64,000 bases of DNA from VRUE01 sp035712345 (GCA_035712345.1 DASTAY010000050.1:3395-67394), one strand, 5' to 3'; shown: positions 1 through 8,845, counted from the stretch's first letter. A program made the numbers and translations. The notes: generated from the letters alone by a model not told the origin.

Positions 1-1
1 C

Positions 2-1618
2 AGCGAAACGCTGCTCGACGGCAATCGCGTGGGCCTCACCGAGTACCCCTGCGCGAAGGCGATGATCGACGGCGAGTGGCGGGCGACGCAGATGCGGCCA
101 TGCCCGCTCGGCGCGGCCGACGAGATCACCGTTCAGACGACGAGCTTCAGCGACGGCCCCCACGCGCTGACCCGCTGCGCGACCGACTTCGCCGGCAACA
201 GCGCCTGCCTCTTCCCGACCACCGTGCTGATCGACAACAACCCGCCGGCGCACCCGCGCAGCCTCGCCATCGCCGGCGGCGACGGTTGGCACCGGGTCGA
301 CGACTTCGACCTCTCCTGGGTCAACCCCGGCCAGGGGCCGGCGAGCCCGATCGGCGGCGCCTACTGGCGCATCGTCGGGCCGTCCGGCTACGACACCGGG
401 GTCAGCCTCGCCTCAGGGCACGAAATCGCCGCGTTGGCCGACCGCAAGCTGCCGCGGCCGGGTATCTACTCCTTTCGCGTCTGGCTGCGCGACGAGGCCG
501 GCAACGCCGACGCGGCGACGGCGATCGAAGTCCCGCTGCGGCTCGACGACGTGCCGCCCGGGGTGGTGTTCGAGTCGGTTGCCGAGCAGACCTCCGCCGA
601 GCTGCCGCAGATCGTGCGTGCCGAAGTGAGCGACGAGCACTCCGGCCCCGCCGGAGGCGCGATCGCCTACCGGCGGGTGAATGCCGAGCAGTGGACCGAC
701 CTGCCGACGACGATGGAGAACGGCGGTGCGACGGGCGAGAAGCAGCTCGTCGCGACGGTTCCAAACGATCTCGAGCCCGGCACCTACCTCTTCCGCGCCG
801 AAGCGACCGACGGCGCCGGCAACGTCTCGACGACAACCCGTCGCGTCGACGGGACCGAGATGGCGCTGCGCAAGCTCCCGCCCCCGGTCGCTCCGGCCCG
901 GCCCGCGACCCCTGGGGAGGTGCACAGCGAGGGTGGCCATGGCGGCGCGGAACCCGCTTCGCGGGCCGGCGCGAAGACCCGGCTCTTCGCCGAGCTGCGC
1001 TGGCGCCACCGCCGTGGGGCTCGCGTGACCGTGCCCTTCGGCGCCGGCGCCGCACTTTCGGGACGGCTGCTCAACGCCGAGGGGGCGGGCCTCGCCGGGC
1101 GTCGCCTCCGCATCGTCTCGCGCCCGTCCCGGGGGGCGTTGATGGGGCGCCGGGTCGCGACCGTCCGCACCGGTCCTCACGGCGGCTTCCGCCTGGCGCT
1201 GCCGGCCGGGCCCTCGCGCCGCATCACCGTCGTCTTCTCCGGCGAGCCCGGCCTGTCTCGCGCGCGCCGTCCGGCGCTTGCGTTGCGCGTGCGCGGCGCA
1301 GCGACTCTCAGCGCCGCGCCGCACGCCCTGCGCACGGGAGATTCGGTTCGCCTGTGGGGCCGCGTCCGCGCCCGCGGGGCGTCGCTGCCACGGCGGGGCA
1401 AGTTGGTCGCGATCCAGTACTACGAGGACGAGGCGCGCCTCTGGCGTCCCGTTCTCGTCACCCGCAGCGACCACAGCGGTCGTTTTCACGCCCGCTACCG
1501 CTTCCGCTATATCGAAGGCACGGCGAAGATCCGCCTGCGCGCCGTCGCCCTCGCCGAGGAGCGCTGGCCCTACGCGCCCGGCGCCTCCCGCTCGGTGCTC
1601 GTGCGCGTCAATGGTTGA
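2..1618 (+). CDS. Ig-like repeat surface/secreted protein, 5' truncated by window edge
   Basis: The reading frame is open to the left edge, so the true start and any signal peptide lie outside; the GTG at 29 is only the first internal start. The visible part resembles tandem extracellular beta-sandwich repeats. Short modules ending in phrases such as DGAGNVST, DEAGNAD and ATDFAGNSAC are typical of bacterial Ig-like adhesion-type domains. A central Gly/Pro/Ala-rich linker (about residues 290-330) follows, then a C-terminal part that reads like carboxypeptidase-regulatory or Ig-like fibre domains (VPFGAGAALSGRLLNAEGAG). No membrane anchor or sortase motif is visible at the C-terminus. An exported structural or binding role is inferred from composition; no enzymatic motif is seen. 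Confidence 0.7.
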   Translation, partial: SETLLDGNRVGLTEYPCAKAMIDGEWRATQMRPCPLGAADEITVQTTSFSDGPHALTRCATDFAGNSACLFPTTVLIDNNPPAHPRSLAIAGGDGWHRVDDFDLSWVNPGQGPASPIGGAYWRIVGPSGYDTGVSLASGHEIAALADRKLPRPGIYSFRVWLRDEAGNADAATAIEVPLRLDDVPPGVVFESVAEQTSAELPQIVRAEVSDEHSGPAGGAIAYRRVNAEQWTDLPTTMENGGATGEKQLVATVPNDLEPGTYLFRAEATDGAGNVSTTTRRVDGTEMALRKLPPPVAPARPATPGEVHSEGGHGGAEPASRAGAKTRLFAELRWRHRRGARVTVPFGAGAALSGRLLNAEGAGLAGRRLRIVSRPSRGALMGRRVATVRTGPHGGFRLALPAGPSRRITVVFSGEPGLSRARRPALALRVRGAATLSAAPHALRTGDSVRLWGRVRARGASLPRRGKLVAIQYYEDEARLWRPVLVTRSDHSGRFHARYRFRYIEGTAKIRLRAVALAEERWPYAPGASRSVLVRVNG

Positions 1619-1627
1619 GCCTTCCGC

Positions 1628-1667
1628 CCTATGGACTTTTTACGCGCCATAGGTCGTCGAAAGTCCA
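1628..1667. promoter_or_regulatory. Overlapping, mutually exclusive hairpins upstream of the cyclophilin gene
   Basis: Two inverted repeats share bases. CCTATGG (1628-1634) pairs with CCATAGG (1647-1653), and TGGACTTT (1632-1639) pairs with AAAGTCCA (1660-1667). Because 1632-1634 belong to both, only one stem can form at a time. The pair lies just after the upstream stop codon, so it may be a terminator for the surface protein gene or an attenuator-like switch. Confidence 0.45.
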
Positions 1668-1681
1668 CAGCGGCGCTCGGG

Positions 1682-1687
1682 TAGGGT
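1682..1687 (+). promoter_or_regulatory. -10 element for leaderless cyclophilin mRNA
   Basis: TAGGGT ends 7 nt before the ATG at 1695. This is the TANNNT-to-start spacing of actinobacterial leaderless transcripts and recurs at many genes in the window. No Shine-Dalgarno sequence precedes the ATG. Confidence 0.5.
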
Positions 1688-1694
1688 GGCGGCC

Positions 1695-2153
1695 ATGTCA
1701 CAGGCCACGCTGCACACCAATGCCGGGGAGATCGTGCTCGAACTGCACGACTCCGACGCCCCGAAGACGGTCGAGAACTTCCGCAAGCTCGCCGCCGACG
1801 GCTTCTACGACGGGCTGATCTTCCACCGGGTGATCTCCGACTTCATGATCCAGGGCGGCTGCCCGGAAGGGACCGGGACCGGCGGCCCCGGCTACACCTT
1901 CGAGGACGAGATCAACGAGCACAAGATCGTCCGCGGCGCCCTGGCGATGGCCAACGCCGGGCCGAACACCAACGGCTCGCAGTTCTTCATCGTCACGACC
2001 CAGGCCGCTCCCTGGCTGGACGGGAAGCACACCGTCTTCGGCAGCGTCACCGCGGGCATGGAGACCGTCGGCGCGATCGAGAAGACCGCGACCGACGGCT
2101 CCGACCGGCCGCTCGAGGAGCAGAAGATCGAGCGAGTCGAGCTCTCCGACTAG
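1695..2153 (+). CDS. Cyclophilin-type peptidyl-prolyl cis-trans isomerase
   Basis: A 152-aa single-domain cyclophilin that interconverts cis and trans Xaa-Pro bonds during protein folding. The core motifs are present: FHRV at residues 43-46 with the catalytic Arg45, FMIQGG near 50-55, NGSQFFI in the mid-90s and the W-LDGKHTVFG segment. No signal peptide or membrane segment is seen, so it should be cytosolic, like the short PpiA/PpiB class. The ATG at 1695 is preferred to the in-frame GTG at 1686, which overlaps the -10 box. Its TAG stop overlaps the stop of the convergent channel gene by 4 bp. Confidence 0.93.
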   Translation: MSQATLHTNAGEIVLELHDSDAPKTVENFRKLAADGFYDGLIFHRVISDFMIQGGCPEGTGTGGPGYTFEDEINEHKIVRGALAMANAGPNTNGSQFFIVTTQAAPWLDGKHTVFGSVTAGMETVGAIEKTATDGSDRPLEEQKIERVELSD

Positions 2154-2851
2154 GGGGCTTCTCCGCTCCGCTTGGCGCGGCGCCGCAACAGGCCTTCGCC
2201 CGGCCTCCAGAGGCTGACCAGCCCTGCCACCAGGGTCACCAGGAAGATCTGCCCGAGCATCATCTCGAGGCCCGAGACCATGCGGCCGACCTGCCCCGCC
2301 GGGACCAGGTCTCCGTAGCCGGTCGTGGTCAGCGTGGTGTAGCTGAAGAAGAGGAGGTCGCTGCCCTTGGTCGCGACCCCGGAGCCGAAGAAGCCGCCGC
2401 CTTCGATCCGGTCGATCAGGCCGTAGGCCCAGGTGAAGAGGATGCCGAGCGAGGTGTAGACGCTGATCGCGCCGAGGATCGTGCGCGAGGAGACCCTGTC
2501 GGAGGTGACGACGCGTCGCAGCACCGCCCCCATCGCCACGGCAAGCAGGCAGATGTCGACGAAGTTCGCGGCGCTCAGCCAGGGTCGCCCACCGCTGGCG
2601 GCCGAGATCACAGCGAAGAGGACGGCGAGGGCGGCGAGCAGGAGAGCCCTGCGGACGAAGAGCGGCCTGACGTGGGAGCTGGCCAGCGCGACGACCGAGG
2701 TGGCCCCCACGACCGCGGTCAGCAGCACCGCCGCCCAGCTGCGGTTGGAGACCACCGAGGCGAGCACGTAGGTGGTCAGGACGAGCAGCAGCACCAGCCC
2801 GAAGGCGTCGCTGGCGCTCTGCGCACGCTGCCGCCACCGCTCGCGGTTCAT
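2150..2851 (-). CDS. Two-pore-domain-type potassium channel protein (ion transport 2)
   Basis: A 233-aa membrane protein. Hydrophobic segments cover about residues 17-35, 40-57, 66-84 and 95-112. A pore region follows with the K+ selectivity filter TTTGYGD at about 175-181, and a last helix lies around 190-215. The filter and its position before the final helix identify an ion-channel (Ion_trans_2) fold. The extra N-terminal helices are common in bacterial relatives. No RCK/TrkA regulatory domain is attached, because the chain stops soon after the last helix with a basic tail. The ATG at 2851 is chosen because upstream in-frame sequence reads into the divergent methyltransferase. Potassium selectivity is inferred from the filter. 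Confidence 0.85.
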   Translation of the reverse strand: MNRERWRQRAQSASDAFGLVLLLVLTTYVLASVVSNRSWAAVLLTAVVGATSVVALASSHVRPLFVRRALLLAALAVLFAVISAASGGRPWLSAANFVDICLLAVAMGAVLRRVVTSDRVSSRTILGAISVYTSLGILFTWAYGLIDRIEGGGFFGSGVATKGSDLLFFSYTTLTTTGYGDLVPAGQVGRMVSGLEMMLGQIFLVTLVAGLVSLWRPGEGLLRRRAKRSGEAP

Positions 2852-2898
2852 CCCCGCTAGTTCGGTCAGTCGGACACCGATCCTGCGCGGAGATAACC

Positions 2899-2904
2899 TA
2901 GTCT
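2899..2904 (+). promoter_or_regulatory. -10 element of methyltransferase gene within a small palindrome
   Basis: TAGTCT lies 7 nt before the GTG at 2912 (leaderless spacing). It sits inside the inverted repeat CCTAG-TCTTCG-CTAGG (2897-2912), which could act as an operator between the divergent channel and methyltransferase genes. Confidence 0.42.
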
Positions 2905-2911
2905 TCGCTAG

Positions 2912-3580
2912 GTGCGCGACAAGGATCTCTACGCCTCGCCCTTCGGCGTCGCTTATAGCGCCTATATGGAGCGACCCTGGCTGAGCCGCCGGGTCAGCCG
3001 AACCGTCTGGGGCGGGGATACGCAGCCCTACTACGCGCTGATGGAGGCGGCAGGCGAGGTTCCCACCGGGGGCGCCATCGTCGATTGTCCCTGCGGGGCG
3101 GGCCCGGCGCTGCGCGCGATCCCGCCCGCCGTCGCCTATGTCGGAGTGGACCTCTCCGCGGCGATGCTGGGCCGCGCCCGGAAACGCGCCGCTGTCCGCG
3201 GCCTGGCAGCGGCCGAGTTCGTCGAGGCCCGGGCGGAGGCCATGCCGCTGCCCACTGAACATGCCGACCTCTTCTTCTCCTTCTGGGGCCTGCACTGCTT
3301 CGCGGATCCCGCCGCCGCGCTGCGCGAGGCGGCCCGCGTCCTCAAGCCCGGCGGGCGGTTGGTCGGCGCCTCCTTCCTCCGCGGCCGCGAGACCCTCCGC
3401 CAGCGCTTCCTGATCCGGCCCGGCGTTGGTGGCTTCGGCCCCATGGGCACCCAGTCGGAGATCGAATCCTGGCTCGCCGATGCCGGCCTGGAGCTGGTCG
3501 TCGCCACCCGCTCCGGCCCATTCCTCTTCTTCGACGCAAGCAAGCCGATCCTCGGGCGAGGTGTCGGCGAAGGGGGGTGA
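2912..3580 (+). CDS. Class I SAM-dependent methyltransferase
   Basis: A 222-aa protein with a Methyltransf_11-type Rossmann fold. Motif I appears as IVDCPCGAG (about residues 56-64), the acidic end of strand 2 as VGVDLS (about 78-83), and a post-motif region as ARVLKPGGRLV (about 138-148). It should transfer a methyl group from S-adenosylmethionine to a small molecule; the substrate cannot be read from the sequence. The Cys-Pro-Cys in motif I departs from the usual DxGxGxG but keeps the glycines. The GTG start fits the -10 box 7 nt upstream. It is divergent from the channel gene and convergent with the polysaccharide kinase gene, only 1 bp away. Confidence 0.85.
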   Translation: MRDKDLYASPFGVAYSAYMERPWLSRRVSRTVWGGDTQPYYALMEAAGEVPTGGAIVDCPCGAGPALRAIPPAVAYVGVDLSAAMLGRARKRAAVRGLAAAEFVEARAEAMPLPTEHADLFFSFWGLHCFADPAAALREAARVLKPGGRLVGASFLRGRETLRQRFLIRPGVGGFGPMGTQSEIESWLADAGLELVVATRSGPFLFFDASKPILGRGVGEGG

Positions 3581-3581
3581 A

Positions 3582-5177
3582 CTACACGTCGGCCGTCGGG
3601 ACGCCCGCCTCGGCGGGCTTCGGCGACTCTCCGGCCGGAGGTCCGTAATAGCCGCCGTAGCGCCCGTAGCCGTCGACGCGCTTCCGCTTGATGCCGTTGG
3701 CGACTATCCCGAGCACCGGGGCGTCGAGTCGGTCGAGCTGTTCGCGCAGCCAGACGGCGCCGTCTCGGGTGCTCTTTCCCATCCGGGTCACCACGATCAC
3801 CCCGTCGGCGGCGCGCAGCAGCGGGAAGGCGTCGGAGACGACGCCGAGGGGGGCAGTGTCGATCACCACCAGCTCGTAGCGCTCGGTGAGTTGCGAGAGC
3901 ACGTCGCGCATCGTCTGGCTTTCGATCAGCTCGGCGGGATTGGGAGGGATCGCGCCGCAGACCATCACGTCGAGCCCCCGCTCGCCGTCGCTCGTCCCAT
4001 TTGCAGGTGAGGGAAGAGGCTTGGTTTGAATTGCGGCGTCGAGCTTGACCTGATGGGTGAGCAGCTGCGCCAGGCCGGGGCCGGGGGCCAGGCCGTGCTG
4101 CCGGCCGAGGCTGGGGTTCCGCAGGTCCGTCTCGACGATGATCACCTTCGAGGAGGATGCCGCGACGCGGGCCAGGTTCCAGGCGACCGTGCTCTTCCCG
4201 TCCGAGACGCCGTGGGAGGTGACCATGACCGAGCGCATGTCGCGGTCGACGTTGAAATAGCGGAGCGAGGCGCGCATCATCCGGAACGCTTCGTTCTCCC
4301 CGAAGGGAAGCTCGGTGGCCACGGGGCCCTCGTTCGAGGCGACGATCGCCTTGCTCTCCGGCACGGTGCCGAGCACCGGCAGCTCGAACGCCTTCCGGGC
4401 CTCTTCCGGATCCCGCAGGCGCCGGTTCAGGCGCTCGAACAGGAAGGCGAGCGCGGCCCCGAGCACCAGGCCGATGATCGCGCCGATGATCCCGTTCCTG
4501 ACCGGCTTCGGGGACGAGGGCGAGGTCGGCAGCTCGGCAGGCTGAACCAGCTCGGCGTTGCCGGTCTGCAGCGAGGCGAGGATTCCGAGCCTCTCGGCGC
4601 CGCGGCTCAGAGCCTGGCCGCGAGCGCCGACCTCTTCTTCCGGCGTCAGCCTTTCCAGCTCCCGTTCGGCCAGCCGCTTCGCCTTCAGCAGCTTCGACCT
4701 GTCCGTTCCCGCTCTGAACGCGATGAACTGACGGGCGAAGACGTTGGCGACGCGCTTGGCGAGCGTCGGGTTCCCATTCGTCGCCGTCACCGACACCACG
4801 TCGGCTTCGCCCTCCCCGGAGACGCTGACCATGTCCGACACCTCTTCGGCGTCAAGCCCCCTCAGGTGGCGGGCGGCGCGCTGTCCGACCGCGTCGAGGC
4901 CGACCAGGGTTCGATTCGTCGCCGCTTCCCGGACGGGATCGGTGCTCGGCGGGGTCGCACTGGTGCCGAACAGATCTTCCGCGAAGCCTGGGTTCCGGAA
5001 GAGGAGCGTGGCGGAAGCGGAGTACTGCTTGTGCTGGATCAGCGACAACCCGAAAGCAGCGGCCGCCGTAACGAAGACGCACAGAAGGATCAGCGTCGCG
5101 CGGCGGCGGGCGATCGCGATGGCCTGTTCCAGGTCGAGCGGCGCCCGCGACGACCCTTGATCTTCCCGCCCATGCAT
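3582..5177 (-). CDS. Wzz chain-length regulator fused to BY-kinase (Wzc/CapAB-like)
   Basis: A 531-aa fused polysaccharide co-polymerase and tyrosine autokinase controlling chain length and export of exopolysaccharide. There is an N-terminal Wzz domain with a first membrane helix (about residues 27-47), an extracytoplasmic part with a coiled-coil-like stretch (160-200) and a second helix (227-247). A cytoplasmic P-loop kinase domain follows: Walker A GVSDGKST (323-330), Walker A' VIIVETDLRNP (345-355) and Walker B LVVID (436-440). The C-terminus has a Tyr cluster (Tyr504, 507, 510, 511), the usual autophosphorylation site. Walker A is slightly atypical, with SDGKS instead of GEGKS. The ATG at 5177 fits the upstream TAAGTT box better than the TTG at 5186. 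Confidence 0.9.
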   Translation of the reverse strand: MHGREDQGSSRAPLDLEQAIAIARRRATLILLCVFVTAAAAFGLSLIQHKQYSASATLLFRNPGFAEDLFGTSATPPSTDPVREAATNRTLVGLDAVGQRAARHLRGLDAEEVSDMVSVSGEGEADVVSVTATNGNPTLAKRVANVFARQFIAFRAGTDRSKLLKAKRLAERELERLTPEEEVGARGQALSRGAERLGILASLQTGNAELVQPAELPTSPSSPKPVRNGIIGAIIGLVLGAALAFLFERLNRRLRDPEEARKAFELPVLGTVPESKAIVASNEGPVATELPFGENEAFRMMRASLRYFNVDRDMRSVMVTSHGVSDGKSTVAWNLARVAASSSKVIIVETDLRNPSLGRQHGLAPGPGLAQLLTHQVKLDAAIQTKPLPSPANGTSDGERGLDVMVCGAIPPNPAELIESQTMRDVLSQLTERYELVVIDTAPLGVVSDAFPLLRAADGVIVVTRMGKSTRDGAVWLREQLDRLDAPVLGIVANGIKRKRVDGYGRYGGYYGPPAGESPKPAEAGVPTADV

Positions 5178-5185
5178 GAGCCGCA

Positions 5186-5191
5186 AACTTA
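5186..5191 (-). promoter_or_regulatory. -10 element of the Wzz/BY-kinase gene
   Basis: On the minus strand TAAGTT lies 8 nt before the ATG at 5177. It overlaps the alternative TTG start, which argues against that start. Confidence 0.42.
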
Positions 5192-5283
5192 ACCGACGGC
5201 AGAGACGTACAAGCGATGGCCTCGTATGGGTATACGGGAATGGCTAGCCCTCTCGCCGCCCGGGCGGCTAGCCTGCGCGGCCG

Positions 5284-6642
5284 ATGCTCGCGATGTCTCC
5301 CATCCGGAGGCTGTCAGCTGCCCCGGTCGAGCTGCTGGCCGGCGCGGCCTGCGCGTTGGCGCTGGGCGCCGCCGTCGCCGCCGGCACGGGAACGGCGCTC
5401 GCGCTCGTGGGCCTCGTTGCCGCGCTCGTACTCTACGTGTCGCTCGCCAACCGGGTCGGCATCGTCCTCGCCCTTCTCCTGCCCGCCTCGCTCGCCGGCC
5501 TGCTGGTTCCGTACGCCGTATCCGTGGCAGTGCAGGCCGGTTTGGCGCTGGTGGTGATCGGCTCCACGGCTTGGGCGTTCGCGAAGCGCGAGCCGACCGC
5601 CTGGGGGGCGCTTGCGCTTCTCGCCGTGGTCGGGCTGTGGGTGCTGCTTGCCTTCCACCCGAACGTCCCCTCGCTTTCGGTCGGCCTGCTGGGTGTCAGG
5701 AAGACGACCTTCTTCCTGCTGGGGTTGGCGCTGGGCCTGGTGTGGCCGGGGAGATCGGCTGAAGGCGGCGAGAGGGCGTTGATCAAGCTCCTCTTGCTCG
5801 TGGCTCTGGCGACGGTTGCCGTACATGCGTTCTTGCCGGATCTCGAATCCTCTTTCGAACGCGGCGCGAGCGTCTACACGGAAGAGTTCGCCGGCCACGC
5901 CAGGGTGTCGGGCTTCTTCTCCGGGCCGTTCCACGTCTCGCTCCTCGGCACCTTCCTCGTGCTTTGGGCCTGGCACGGGTACCTGTCGAAGGCGGAGTCG
6001 GGCCGGGTTCTTGCGGCATGCCTCGCCGCCGGCCTGCTGCTCGTGGATCTCTCAGGTGTGAGGACCGGGTACGCCACGATCGGCCTCGGGGTCGCCCTCA
6101 CCCTGCTGCTGCGTCCGAGCACCCGTGCCTCGAAGCTGCGGGTCGTCGCCCTGACGGGCCTGCTCGCGATCGCGGTCGGCGTGCTCTTGTCGACCTCGCT
6201 CGTCCGCGACCCGGCGCTCTCTTCGCTCGGCCACCTGAGCGGAGACTCGAGAGTCGCGAGCAGGCTGGAGACGATCAGCGAATCGGAGCGGATGATCGGC
6301 GAATCGCCCTTGATCGGCTGGGGTGCGGGGTCAGCCGGGTCGACGCTTGGCGCCGATTTCTTCCTCGGCCGGCACGTCACCTCTCATGACATGGCGCTCG
6401 GCTTCCTCGTCGAGGGCGGTTTCCTCGGCCTGGCGCTGGTGGGTGTCGCCCTCTTCGTCGCGCTGTGGGGATCGAGGGGCCTTCTGTCGCTCAGGCACCC
6501 CGCCGCCGCGGCCGCCCTTTCCCTGATCGGATTCGCCATCGCGGGCGACGTGAGCGAGGCGCTGCCGGTGAGCTTCTTCCTCATGGCCTTTATCGGGCTA
6601 CGCGCGCGGAGCCTCCGGCTTGTCGGGCCGGCCGGGACATGA
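5284..6642 (+). CDS. O-antigen polymerase/ligase-like membrane protein (Wzy-type)
   Basis: A 452-aa polytopic membrane protein with about 11-12 hydrophobic segments. A larger extracytoplasmic loop falls in the middle to C-terminal half, containing SGDSRVASRLETIS and PLIGWGAG, the pattern of Wzy_C/O-antigen ligase proteins. It probably polymerises or ligates undecaprenyl-linked repeat units outside the membrane. TAGCCT at 5269-5274 lies 9 nt before the ATG. It is divergent from the chain-length kinase gene and its stop overlaps the next ATG (ATGA), so it heads a glycosyltransferase operon. Polymerase and ligase cannot be separated from sequence alone. Confidence 0.78.
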   Translation: MLAMSPIRRLSAAPVELLAGAACALALGAAVAAGTGTALALVGLVAALVLYVSLANRVGIVLALLLPASLAGLLVPYAVSVAVQAGLALVVIGSTAWAFAKREPTAWGALALLAVVGLWVLLAFHPNVPSLSVGLLGVRKTTFFLLGLALGLVWPGRSAEGGERALIKLLLLVALATVAVHAFLPDLESSFERGASVYTEEFAGHARVSGFFSGPFHVSLLGTFLVLWAWHGYLSKAESGRVLAACLAAGLLLVDLSGVRTGYATIGLGVALTLLLRPSTRASKLRVVALTGLLAIAVGVLLSTSLVRDPALSSLGHLSGDSRVASRLETISESERMIGESPLIGWGAGSAGSTLGADFFLGRHVTSHDMALGFLVEGGFLGLALVGVALFVALWGSRGLLSLRHPAAAAALSLIGFAIAGDVSEALPVSFFLMAFIGLRARSLRLVGPAGT

Positions 6643-7727
6643 GCGAATCCGCGAGCCTGCTCGCCATCCCCATGCACGGGGAGGCGAAGCTGAGACGCGA
6701 GGGCCTGCGGACCCGCGACGGCCACCTCCTCGACTGGATCTCGAAATTGAGGCCCGAGCTGACGATCCGTCTCCACAGCCGCGCCGAGCCATGGCCCCGA
6801 GTGAGCTTGGCGCGCTGGAGGGGCCAGGAGCTTCCCGCCAGCTGGCGGTGCCGCTCGCCGCAGCCCCTGACCCTCCCGCCGGTGCGGATGCGGCGACGCT
6901 GGTGGGTGCGGGCGACGAGGCACGCGCCGCCATGGCCGCGCAACGTCGATGGCGCGATCGTCTGGAACCCCGTCGAACGACGCCCCGACGGGGCGCACGG
7001 GCCGATCCTCTTCGACCTCCTCGACGACTGGTTGATTCACCCGATGTTCGAGGTGATCCGGGACGAGGCGCGGAAGGGTTACGCGGAATGGCTCCAGCGG
7101 GCGGCGGTGGTGACGGCGAACAGCGAGGGGACGCTGGAGCTTGCGCACCGCTTTGGCCGAAGCGATGCGATTCTCATTCCGAACGGCTGCGACCCCGAGC
7201 GCTTTTCGACCGACCATCTGCCGCAGGCGCTGTTCACCGTCGGGTACGGCGGGAAGATCAGCGAGCGGCTCGACGCCGACCTGGTCAGGGAGTGCGCGCG
7301 GGCGCTTCCTGGAGTGCGCTTCGAGTTCGCCGGCCCGATCCTGACCCGGAGCGTCGGCGCCGAACTGAGGCGCGAGCCGAACGTCCATCTCCTTGGAGAC
7401 GTCCCCTATCCCCGCTATCCGAGCGCGCTGACTCGCTGGGACCTGGCGTGGGCGCCTCATCGGATCGGTCCGGGTGAGGTAGGCGGAGACGCGATCAAGA
7501 TCTATGAGTATCGAGCCGCCGGACTGCCGACCGTGGCGACGAAGATCATCGGCTGGCGGCGCATGCCCGACGGGGTTCGCGTCCTCGACCGGAGCGAGGT
7601 CCCTGCCGCGATCGCCGAGCTCAGCAACGGCGGTGCCGGTTCGCTCGGGCGGGACGCGCCGGCGCTCTCCGCCGAACACACCTGGCGCACCAAGGCCGAA
7701 AGAATCCTGAACTTGCTGGGGCTGTGA
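6639..7727 (+). CDS. Glycosyltransferase (GT4-like)
   Basis: A 362-aa cytosolic glycosyltransferase of GT-B type. The N-terminal half is arginine-rich with a LFDLLDDWL segment. The linker reads VTANSEGTLELA, followed by LIPNGCDPERF, the usual entry to the donor domain. The C-terminal part has the GGDAIKIYEYRAAGLPTVAT signature, where K-IYEYRA-G-P corresponds to the EX7E-like nucleotide-sugar region. It likely adds one sugar to the lipid-linked repeat unit; donor and acceptor are unknown. The ATG overlaps the upstream stop by 4 bp and its own stop overlaps the next GTG by 4 bp, implying translational coupling. A longer upstream reading frame runs back into the polymerase gene and is rejected. 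Confidence 0.83.
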   Translation: MSESASLLAIPMHGEAKLRREGLRTRDGHLLDWISKLRPELTIRLHSRAEPWPRVSLARWRGQELPASWRCRSPQPLTLPPVRMRRRWWVRATRHAPPWPRNVDGAIVWNPVERRPDGAHGPILFDLLDDWLIHPMFEVIRDEARKGYAEWLQRAAVVTANSEGTLELAHRFGRSDAILIPNGCDPERFSTDHLPQALFTVGYGGKISERLDADLVRECARALPGVRFEFAGPILTRSVGAELRREPNVHLLGDVPYPRYPSALTRWDLAWAPHRIGPGEVGGDAIKIYEYRAAGLPTVATKIIGWRRMPDGVRVLDRSEVPAAIAELSNGGAGSLGRDAPALSAEHTWRTKAERILNLLGL

Positions 7728-8845
7728 ACCCGAGGGAGGTGTCGATCCTCGTCGTCGCGCCGACGACGTCCTCGAACGCGCTTGGCAGAGCCCTCTCTGT
7801 CGCGGACCTCGCGGGACGCCTGGGCGGAGAGACGCGCGTCTACGGCCCCGGCGACGGGCGGCTTTGGAGGGGGGCCGGCCAGCACGACATGGAGGTTCGT
7901 AGGTTCTCGAGCACGCGGGCGGTGCTCGCCGACGCGGCTTCTCTCGCGCCGCCCCTGGTCGTCTGGGTCGTCAAGCCCCTGCGCCCCTCTTGGCGGGTCG
8001 GCGAGCTGCTGGCGAGGAAGCGTCCGGTGGTCACCGTGCTGGACCTCGACGATCACGACGAGGCGCTGTCGAGGGAGTTTCGGCAGCGATCGTTGGCCAA
8101 TCGGCTTCGCCTGCATCCGCTGCGGATGCTGCACCCGAGTCGGGTACGGCAAACCCGGTCGGCGGCCGTCCGGGCCGCGGACGCCTTCACCTGCTCCTCG
8201 GACGCGCTTGCGCGGGAGCTGTGCCTGCCGGCCTCCAGGCCCCGCCTGCGCGTCCCTCATCCACGACCCGCCGGGGGCGGCGCGCCCCATGTCGAAGCTC
8301 CGGATCGGCGCATCCACGCCGGCTGCCTGGGAACCCTGCGGGAGCACAAGGGCCTGGCCGTGCTGGGCAGGCTGCTCGAGCGGGACAGCTCGCTCGTGTT
8401 GCATGCGTTCGATCCCGCGCCGTCGGAGTTGCTCCGTTACGGCGATCAAGTGGTCGCGCACGCCCCGGCGACCCCGCTGTCGCGGATATACGCCCAGCTC
8501 GACGTCGCCCTGCTCCCACAGGGCGACGGTCTCGGAGCCCGGCTTCAGGTTCCGGCGAAGCTTCTCGACTCGCTTCGCTTCGGCGTGCCCGCCCTGGCCA
8601 GCCCGACCCCTGCGATCGACGAGATCGCCGGCGACGCCTACTGCGCCGTGCCGGAGTGGGGAGACTTGGACGTCGTTCTCGATCGGATCAGGTCGTGCGC
8701 CGGCGAACGGGAGAGGCTCGGCGCAAAGGGTCGGGCACGGTTCCTGCGGGACCTCTCGATCGAGGCTCAGATCCAACCGTTCGAGGCGTTCATCGCCGAG
8801 ACGACCCGTCTCGCCTTGAGCGGCCCAGGCGTTCCAGCACCGTGA
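7724..8845 (+). CDS. Glycosyltransferase (GT-B fold)
   Basis: A 373-aa putative glycosyltransferase. The N-terminal domain begins SILVVAPTTSSNALGRAL. A DAFTCSSDALAREL segment marks the hinge, and the C-terminal nucleotide-sugar domain runs from about residue 195 (HAGCLGTLREHKG) through PAKLLDSLRFGVPALAS. Similarity to GT4 is weaker than for its neighbours, so the donor is not predictable. GTG start with GTGA overlap to the previous gene. Its last 56 bp overlap, on the opposite strand, the 3' end of the convergent glycosyltransferase at 8790-9917, so the two transcripts are antisense there. Confidence 0.75.
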   Translation: MNPREVSILVVAPTTSSNALGRALSVADLAGRLGGETRVYGPGDGRLWRGAGQHDMEVRRFSSTRAVLADAASLAPPLVVWVVKPLRPSWRVGELLARKRPVVTVLDLDDHDEALSREFRQRSLANRLRLHPLRMLHPSRVRQTRSAAVRAADAFTCSSDALARELCLPASRPRLRVPHPRPAGGGAPHVEAPDRRIHAGCLGTLREHKGLAVLGRLLERDSSLVLHAFDPAPSELLRYGDQVVAHAPATPLSRIYAQLDVALLPQGDGLGARLQVPAKLLDSLRFGVPALASPTPAIDEIAGDAYCAVPEWGDLDVVLDRIRSCAGERERLGAKGRARFLRDLSIEAQIQPFEAFIAETTRLALSGPGVPAP

